NCBI GenBank assembly: GCA_900660155.1
Contig: CABFPE010000021.1
Location: 1,278,650 to 1,342,649 of the forward strand
Direction of reading: 5' to 3'
Origin: Hofstenia miamia
Lineage: Eukaryota; Xenacoelomorpha; Acoela; Hofsteniidae
Length of the DNA stretch: 64,000 nucleotides
Both the position numbers and the translations under genes were made by a program. A model generated the notes under the pieces. That model worked only from the letters and a program-made list of their open reading frames with translations. It was not told the DNA's origin and did not search any database. The stretch's first letter is position 1; each line of letters opens with the position of its first letter. Shown here one piece after another: positions 58,067 to 64,000 of the stretch.

Positions 58067-58858
58067 CTAGAGTAGGGTTTTTTGAATTAAATTACACCAA
58101 ATTAAGTCTCCAATGCCTGAGAATAAAGTAAGAGTTTGGTTGGATAGCTTGGCAATACTTGATTTGATATAATTGATTTGTTTGGCAATAGGCTTAGCTT
58201 TGCAGAAGATGTGTTCTAACAGTACATGACCATTCCAGTACCATCTTGATGCATCGTGTTCTTTTAGTAATTTTGATCTACTTTGCTTATATCTATCTGA
58301 GTTGATAGTTTTTTCTAAGTCTCTGAGGTTGTTTACATACTGTTCAATATCAGTGAATAAGCTGTTGATTCTTTGTTTTTTCTTATGTTTTGATTGCCAT
58401 GCAGGTTGTATTACTGTAGTATGAATGAGCAGTGAGGGAATGCAATAGTTGTTTTCTGTTGCTACACATTCTTCGAGTGAGATTTCATTGGTTGGCATTA
58501 GTTCTAGCCAAATGATCCTTATGGTTGCAGGATAGTTCACTTGTCTGTGAACTATGTGCTCCCATAGGGAATATGACAGTAAGTGCGGGCAGAACTTTGC
58601 TAAATTTTCTTCTGATATCCAAAGCTTTGAGGTTGTACATTCAATGTCTAGCACTAATTGTGAGTGTAGTTTTAGTAATGTTGATGGTTGATTGTTAGTC
58701 CAACATTTAGTAAAGAGAATTTTCATTAAAGACAGAGAATCTGTTTCTTTCAGTGTTGTGAATTGACAACGCACAATTGCAGCTTCCTCAGGTTATGTTA
58801 TTGTCAGTTGACTGAGGTGACTAGTTAAATCAGTTTTAATCCATTCAAGTTTTTCAGA
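58067..58858 (-). CDS. Candidate exon of an unidentified minus-strand gene
   Basis: An open frame of 235 codons (58067-58774) encodes a helical, Trp- and Cys-containing protein: TTLKETDSLSLMKILFTKCW, LLKLHSQLVLDIECTTSKLW, HIVHRQVNYPATIRIIWLEL and NGHVLLEHIFCKAKPIAKQI. Coding resemblance extends upstream as SEKLEWIKTDLTSHLSQLTI to a possible acceptor (ATGTAATATCAG before 58858). That extension has an in-frame TAA at 58793-58795; an alternative AG at 58787-58788 would skip it. No family was recognised. It has no hAT motifs and lies outside the hAT transposon. It could be a host exon, or a pseudogene if the TAA is real. Confidence 0.4.
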
Positions 58859-59206
58859 CTGATATTACATCCCAATTTTCCCATATTATTAGTATACACT
58901 TATTGTATTGTTGGTGACAAGTATTTAAAAATATTTGCATAGACCAGGTGCAATGCCAGACAATTTCCATTGGGGGCTCATGCTTCCCCTTCCATAGCCA
59001 CACTGGGGTTACCCCCNCGACTACCCTTACCCCCCCCACCATCCTAAAAGTTGATGAGTCATGACATCAGCAAAGATAATATATGAGAAATTAGCTACGT
59101 GTATATGCACGTACAAAAATATGAAGAGAAAGAAAATGGAAAGAAGATAGAAATTATATATTCAGAAAAGTTGCTTACAACATGCAAAAGTTCATAAACT
59201 GGATAA

Positions 59207-61245
59207 TCAAAACTTTTGAAATACTTTCACAACTGCATCTGTTATGATGGCCAATATCAGCTCTTTTTTGATTGAGAGGAGTGTGAGATTGCTCAATCTG
59301 TCTTCTTTCATCTTGGAGCACAAAAATGATCATATCCTTTGGAGTACAGAAAATGACTGTTCTGATGCAACATTGGGAATAGGCAATGTGAGTGCATAAC
59401 ACAGCATTAGGAATATTGTGGGTAGTACACTTTTGAATGGGAGAACCACCTTGATAAGTTCAATCAAATTTTGCGGATTTGATTAGCAGTTCTTCAGAAT
59501 ATTCTTCAAAACATGCATTTTGGAAAAGAGATCCCCTGATATGTTGTAGCTCTCCTTGAACAATGAGAGCTTATCTGGATTTTAGAAGTGCGGATTTGCT
59601 GGATATAGACATGCCATTGATTGAAGTACTGGGGTAGTACTGTTTTGAAAATGACAGTCCATTTCTGCAACAAAACTATATAGAACCATGAAACAAATTG
59701 CAGTTCTGGCATGTTCTTTGGGATTTTGTCTGCAAGCTGCTTGATTGTGCTGTGCAGTTGTTGATGGTAATATGAAGCCCTCCAGGTGAGAATTGAGGCG
59801 TCTTGTCTGTCCAGGTGTGAAACTGTTGCTTGCATCCACTGATTCTGCCAAAGTCCCCACACCTTTGATACATGATCAGTGCTCCTCTTGGTCTTCAATA
59901 CTTTGAGGTGCTCTTGACATATTTCCAGGGACTGGGCTAGGTCAAAACCTGCAGATTGAAGAATTTGTAAAAATGGACCAAGTTGCAAAAATATATCACT
60001 GAACAGAACAAGACAGCAAATGTTTGAAACACAGTGCCAAGCTGCTGCAAGGATGGAAGTCTTATCAGGTTCTTCTGATTTTCCAGATTGAGCTATGATG
60101 TTGAGGGCATTTACTAGTTGGGCATAATGAGCATGAATGACAGAAATCAGTGACTCCTTGAAATTCCACTTGTAGTCATAGTTCTGTGGAAGTTTATGTG
60201 CATTAAGGTGTGTGTCCTCCTGAATATCATCAAAGATGCTTTTCTGTTTGACTGAGACAATGATTAAGCTATCTGTTTTCATTATTAGGGCAAAAAAGTT
60301 GCCAACACTTGAAATATCAGAGCATGAATTACTCAAGTCCAAATTAAGTCTGTGTGAGTGGGAATGAATGTAAAGACAGGCATTGCCATCTGCAACTCAA
60401 ATCTCTTTTTGGACGCCTCCACATTCACCAGTCATGACACTGGCACCATCACTGCATTGTCTGATAAAATTGCTAATTTGAGTTCAAACTCCAGGTCAGA
60501 TTGTTTGAGAGAAGATGATATTTTCTTAAATATTCCAGCTGCATCCAGTTCATTATGTTCAAGGGCTTCAAATTTCAAAAATCACTCAGGGACACAACAA
60601 TCTTCATCAACATATGAGATAGACACTCCCAGGTGTGAGCCAGCAGAATTAGAGCACTCAGCAAATATTAAACTGAATGGTGCAGAATCACCTCTCACAC
60701 ATTTCATTTCACTGGCAACTTCCCCAAGTGCACATGTAGCCAGTGATCATAGCATTGCATTTTGGGAATCAGGAGACAGGTATGACGCATTTTTCAGAAA
60801 AGAACTGCATTAGATTCAAAATTTGTGTGATTCCTCTGTAATGAGCTCTACTAGCTCAATAAAATTCCCATGGAAGTTACTTGTTGTTATTTCCTCATTC
60901 CCACACTGTGGAATAGACATAATTGCACATCACTTATCACAGTTTATAAGAGTTTTAAAATATTCTCTGTTTTCAGCAACAAATTTAGCATGTGCACTCA
61001 AAATCTTTTATTCCACAGCTCCATGGCTGGACAATGATCTATACATTAACTCACATTTTACTGAATCAAGGTGTGATGTGGTGATAGAATGATCCTTTAC
61101 CTTCTCAGACAGTCTTTTCCAGTTGGAAAATCTGTATGTGTGATAAATGTAGGTTCATGTTGACCTGTGACAAGTGAACCAAAATGGTGACATGTGTAGA
61201 ACCAAATACTGCAGAAATTTGTAGTGATCATAGTGGATCAATGAG
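59207..61245 (-). pseudogene. hAT transposase (TTF zinc finger - DUF4371 - hAT dimerisation), broken
   Basis: On the minus strand from 61245: FYTCHHFGSLVTGQHEPTF (TTF-type zinc finger remnant), then after a shift FSNWKRLSEKVKDHSITTSH. DUF4371 follows with KFVAENREYFKTLI, GNFIELVELITEESHKF and NASYLSPDSQNAML. FSLIFAECSNSAGSHLGVSI stands where IADE.SD carries the first catalytic Asp, here apparently Ala. RQCSDGASVMTGECGGVQKE keeps the second Asp, and YIHSHSHRLNLDL follows. The 278-codon frame 59506-60342 covers the insertion region. The C-terminal LTLPIPNVASEQSFSVLQRI and MKEDRLSNLTLLSIKKELI are the dimerisation motif; the frame stops at 59207. About seven or more stops, several of them TGA where CGA is expected, show decay. 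Confidence 0.88.
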
Positions 61246-61718
61246 AACAACCAGTTTTGCTGACCAGATGCAGTTTTTGGCAATGCTGTGAGGAGAGGTT
61301 ACACAGGGTTATCTGATGCAGATGAAGAAATATCAGGTGGTGCAGATGTTTTGAATTGTGGAGCAGAGAGGGATTGGTGTGGAGTGGAGATTGATCAAGA
61401 ATGATTGACTTGTAGTTCCCCTTGCATGGCTTGTCCATGTTCACATTCATGTTGACAATTATCAAGGATGGAGGAAGATGATGATTGAATTTGAAATGTC
61501 AGAACTGACTGTTTCAAACATTTTCCAGGTGGTTCACTCAACATTGTTTGTGCTGCAGGGGGATGATACAGAGAACTGCTACATGTAGTATGCAATGAGT
61601 GAGCACATCAAATGAGGAGACAATGTTTAATGCAGAGCAATCAGAATGTTCCACTTTTATCAAAGGAAATGCATCACTTAGTAATTCACATGACACATCT
61701 AGATTCAAGTTGATTGAT

Positions 61719-61737
61719 AACATATATATATATATAT
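61719..61737. repeat. Short (TA)n run
   Basis: About nine TA units inside the 5' part of the hAT region. Confidence 0.8.
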
Positions 61738-61917
61738 GTTTTTGTATTAACACTGTTTTGCCTGAACACATGACAGATTAGGGGGGGGCTAACTACAAGG
61801 CTCATGCATCATTGGTGGGGGGGCTAGCCCCCTGGCACCCCCTTGGCCTTGCCTATGGCATAGACATGAGCAAGTACTCTTGCATTTGTAATGTGGTAAT
61901 TGATTGTGTTTGAATCT

Positions 61918-62172
61918 CTAAATTTCTATTGGGATATGCTCTCTCTCATCTTTCTTGAAGTTGATTGTCATTGCAATTTCAATGTACAAGCATTCTGGAT
62001 AATGTTGATTGTGGTAGTTAAATAAAATTTCATTCTTTATAACTAATAAACAATGTTCAGACTTTTCATAACAGTTTGTAATAGAAGGTGGTGTTTTTTG
62101 CTGCAAGTGTACAGAGGAAAATATCTGATAGAGTAGCATATTTGGTTTCACTGGTGACACCCTAGATGAATT
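61918..62172 (-). CDS. Candidate exon of an unidentified minus-strand gene
   Basis: A possible acceptor (AATTCATCTAG ending beside 62162) leads into an open frame: SPVKPNMLLYQIFSSVHLQQ, KTPPSITNCYEKSEHCLLVI and KNEILFNYHNQHYPECLYIE, ending in a stop at 61918. The residue mix is protein-like but no family was recognised. It is on the same strand as the neighbouring blocks. The stop could be avoided if a donor lies earlier in the frame; none is strong. Confidence 0.35.
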   Translation of the reverse strand, partial: NSSRVSPVKPNMLLYQIFSSVHLQQKTPPSITNCYEKSEHCLLVIKNEILFNYHNQHYPECLYIEIAMTINFKKDEREHIPIEI

Positions 62173-62322
62173 TTCATGTTATTGGAAAGTAATTGAATGT
62201 CACATGATGTAATAGCTAATTTATTACTGATCAGTGAAATTGAAAGTGTCCCTAGAGGGTTTTCTCTGTTTATTATAATACTATAATATTTTTGAAGCTT
62301 GCTGTAAGTTTGGTATTCTTAC

Positions 62323-62434
62323 CAGGTGGAGACATTAACAGTGAAGTACTGAATAAAAGCAAATTCTTAAGTTTTGCAGAGATAGGAACAATAGCAATCT
62401 CATGGTATTTACTTTTTCTGAGTTGATCCCTTTT
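62323..62434 (-). CDS. Candidate 112-bp internal exon with consensus splice sites
   Basis: On the minus strand an acceptor (TTTTACCCATATCTAAACAG) is followed by an open frame: KRDQLRKSKYHEIAIVPISA, KLKNLLLFSTSLLMSPPG. A near-perfect donor follows, CCTG then GTAAGA, at 62322. The combination of two good splice sites and an uninterrupted protein-like frame of internal-exon size is the best evidence for a real spliced host gene here. I do not recognise the protein. Confidence 0.5.
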
Positions 62435-62454
62435 CTGTTTAGATATGGGTAAAA

Positions 62455-62700
62455 TTAATGTTGAGTTCTCAGTAGATTGATATTAGCCATAGCCATAGTA
62501 TTACAATCTGGTGCTTGTTTCTCTTCAAAGAATGCATATTGAATTTCAGTGTGGTCTTGAATTTCCAATGATTTTTTGAATAATACTGATAAAGCCTTTC
62601 TACATAATAATGATAGGTTTGTAATGGAGATGATATCAATAACAAACATCAATAGAGGTATGCTTATTAACCATGATCCAGTGGTAAGGGCATATTCTAT
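62455..62700 (-). CDS. Candidate exon upstream of the 112-bp exon
   Basis: After a pyrimidine-rich acceptor (AATTCTTTTTACATAG ending about 62701) the frame reads YALTTGSWLISIPLLMFVID, IISITNLSLLCRKALSVLFK and KSLEIQDHTEIQYAFFEEKQ, and remains open to 62455. It is hydrophobic at first, then charged. The intron to the next block would be very short if the whole frame is exon; a weak GTAATA donor near 62507 is an alternative. No family was recognised. Confidence 0.4.
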   Translation of the reverse strand: MEYALTTGSWLISIPLLMFVIDIISITNLSLLCRKALSVLFKKSLEIQDHTEIQYAFFEEKQAPDCNTMAMANINLLRTQH

Positions 62701-63590
62701 GTAAAAAGAATTTCAATGTGAATTAAAGCAGCAGTTAAATTACAAAACTCATGTAAAACCAAAACACTAAAATTTTGAGTCTTTAGAATGAAAAAGAAAT
62801 CCAAACTTAATTCCAATTCATAAAGTTCACAACCACAGTATTCACTATTATTTAAATCAGTAAGAACAATAGTTGAATCTTGTTTACTTTAGCTAAATAG
62901 TATGCTAGAGATAGCTTATCCATAAGTTCTTCTTGATTGATAAACTATATAATTAAAATGTTTTTAAGAGAGAGATTGATTTGAGGTTGTAAAACCAAAT
63001 TGTCCTTATATGTGATTAGTTTGTGTAAGTTAGTAAAATGAAATTCGTTATCAAAGCAAGTATGTACCATATTATGAGAATAAATAATAAATTAAGATCA
63101 GCATTGTTGAAGAACTAATAGAGTGCTGTGATGTATCCAATTGTTTCTTGATCTCTGATTTCATTTCCAGGTAGATGTGAGATTCAAAAATATAGTGTGC
63201 CTTCTGAGTGGTGATAAAATATGGATGTTGTATTTCACTGCCAACAATGGAAATTTGAGAACACTGTTGTTCATGGTGTGATCTAGAGTGGTGGTTGGAT
63301 GCAGATGAAAGGGGGAGCAGGAGTGATGACATTTTTTCAACTGCTGTAAAACAAGCAGTTGTAAGACTGATTCTTCAACAACAACAACAACATATATTCA
63401 AGTTCTCATGTACATATACATGTATAAAGTTTACAAACTTATTAAGAACATTAATAATGCAACTTTCTTCATATGAGCTTAGTTATGTCAGTAAATGTTT
63501 ATTTCTTGGTTAAGTTTATAAATTACATATAACTTAATAAATATTTTTACTTATTGTTCTTGAGTTGCACATCTTATTCTATAATTAGTC
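62701..63590. other. AT-rich non-coding stretch
   Basis: Opposed short frames at 63072-63332 and 63295-63513 carry no motifs. I see nothing else to annotate. Confidence 0.45.
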
Positions 63591-63599
63591 AGATAATTG

Positions 63600-63970
63600 A
63601 TATTCTGTTGTGTAATCATGCTTTTCAACTTCTTCTTAAATATTGTATAATTTTTTTCACTACTGTAATCCAATTTGTTTCATAGTGATATTGAATAATT
63701 TAGGAATCCGTTCTTCATTACTTTTCTATTATACTTAGTCTTACCAAATGTAATTGTTCTTTGATTTAAATGATTAGAAATGTTCAATTTTCTTTTCCAA
63801 AATATTGATAAACATCTAATATTTTGAAGAGCTTCTAATGATCTTAGATGATATTGACACATTATTTCTTTTTTTTTGTTGCTAATTATGTTTATTCCCC
63901 ATTTAAATACTTTATCTAATTTTGATTTTGCCTTTTTATTTAAGTTTGTTAATAAACAAGATGAGTGCAA
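63600..63970 (-). pseudogene. LINE ORF2 C-terminal fragment
   Basis: The minus-strand frame reads LLTNLNKKAKSKLDKVFKWG, INIISNKKKEI and RCLSIFWKRKLNISNHLNQR, then GFLNYSISL. A stop, then KLDYSSEKNYTIFKKKLKSM, follows in the same direction. This is the thumb and C-terminal pattern of CR1-like LINEs (a helix with K.....FKWG.N, later FKKKLK), as in copy C near 37.3-37.6 kb but diverged. It runs toward the window end, so more of the element probably lies beyond 64000. Confidence 0.6.
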
Positions 63971-64000
63971 GAAATGGGATAAAAAAAGTGATTGAAAGAG

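Larger units (their letters stand above)
58940..61862 (-). mobile_element. hAT transposon (DUF4371/ZMYM1-like group), decayed; ends approximate
   Basis: The transposase remnant at 59207-61245 defines the element. At its upstream side, GGGGGGGCTAGCCCCC and a phrase reading CATAGGCAAGGCCAAGGGGG on the minus strand (near 61837-61856) resemble the G-rich ends common in this hAT group. At the other side, a G/C-run patch at about 58955-59040 may be the 3' end. Neither a clean terminal inverted repeat nor an 8-bp duplication could be fixed by eye, and one N (59017) lies in the left patch. Confidence 0.6.

Noticed and set aside
59582-59873. Additional minus-strand frames overlapping the hAT coding frame
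   Set aside because: They are alternate-frame shadows of the 59506-60342 hAT segment.
60358-61092. Plus-strand open frames of 151 and 89 codons
   Set aside because: They lie antisense to the clearly recognisable hAT DUF4371 region on the minus strand and have no motifs of their own.

Overview
The window looks like animal (metazoan, probably invertebrate) nuclear DNA. It is strongly AT-rich, gene-poor and crowded with decayed transposable elements. It contains one convincing intact host gene: a single-exon reading frame for an I-BAR (IMD) protein of the MTSS1/MIM/ABBA type. IMD proteins are essentially animal proteins. The species cannot be named from what is visible.

Layout. 0-1 kb: two LINE 3' ends facing each other as an inverted repeat. 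1-10 kb: AT-rich sequence without recognisable genes. 10.35-11.68 kb: seven copies of a 192-bp tandem repeat. 14.5-17.8 kb: two duplications whose edges coincide with N characters, probably assembly faults. 17.9-19.2 kb: a Tc1/mariner copy with a damaged transposase. 19.2-19.7 kb: a foldback element. 19.8-20.15 kb: a LINE scrap. 20-31 kb: non-coding, with two small inverted-repeat elements. 31.2-33.0 kb: the MTSS1-like gene and its 3' UTR. 34-36.9 kb: a Helitron-like end pair, a MITE, and an unclassified element framed by a 15-bp inverted repeat. 36.9-39.4 kb: LINE and transposase fragments.

40.7-49.6 kb is a nest. A plus-strand LINE is split by a minus-strand LINE of the same broad type. It is split again, inside its reverse-transcriptase YADD codons, by a P-element-superfamily transposon. 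That transposon has 36-bp perfect terminal inverted repeats, a THAP DNA-binding exon and P-type transposase segments.

49.6-54 kb has little. 54.0-54.76 kb is a short mariner-like (DUF4817-type) deletion derivative. 55-63 kb is poor in CpG. On the minus strand it holds coding-like blocks with plausible splice sites that may belong to one unrecognised multi-exon host gene. A decayed hAT transposon (TTF zinc finger, DUF4371 and hAT dimerisation regions) lies among them. The window ends in another LINE 3' fragment.

The elements do not act as one pathway; they record successive insertions. Several single-N junctions coincide with near-exact duplications, so structure around 14.5-17.8, 42.4-43.5 and 46.8-48.2 kb needs caution. 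I saw no LTR retroelement, Polinton, envelope gene or toxin gene.
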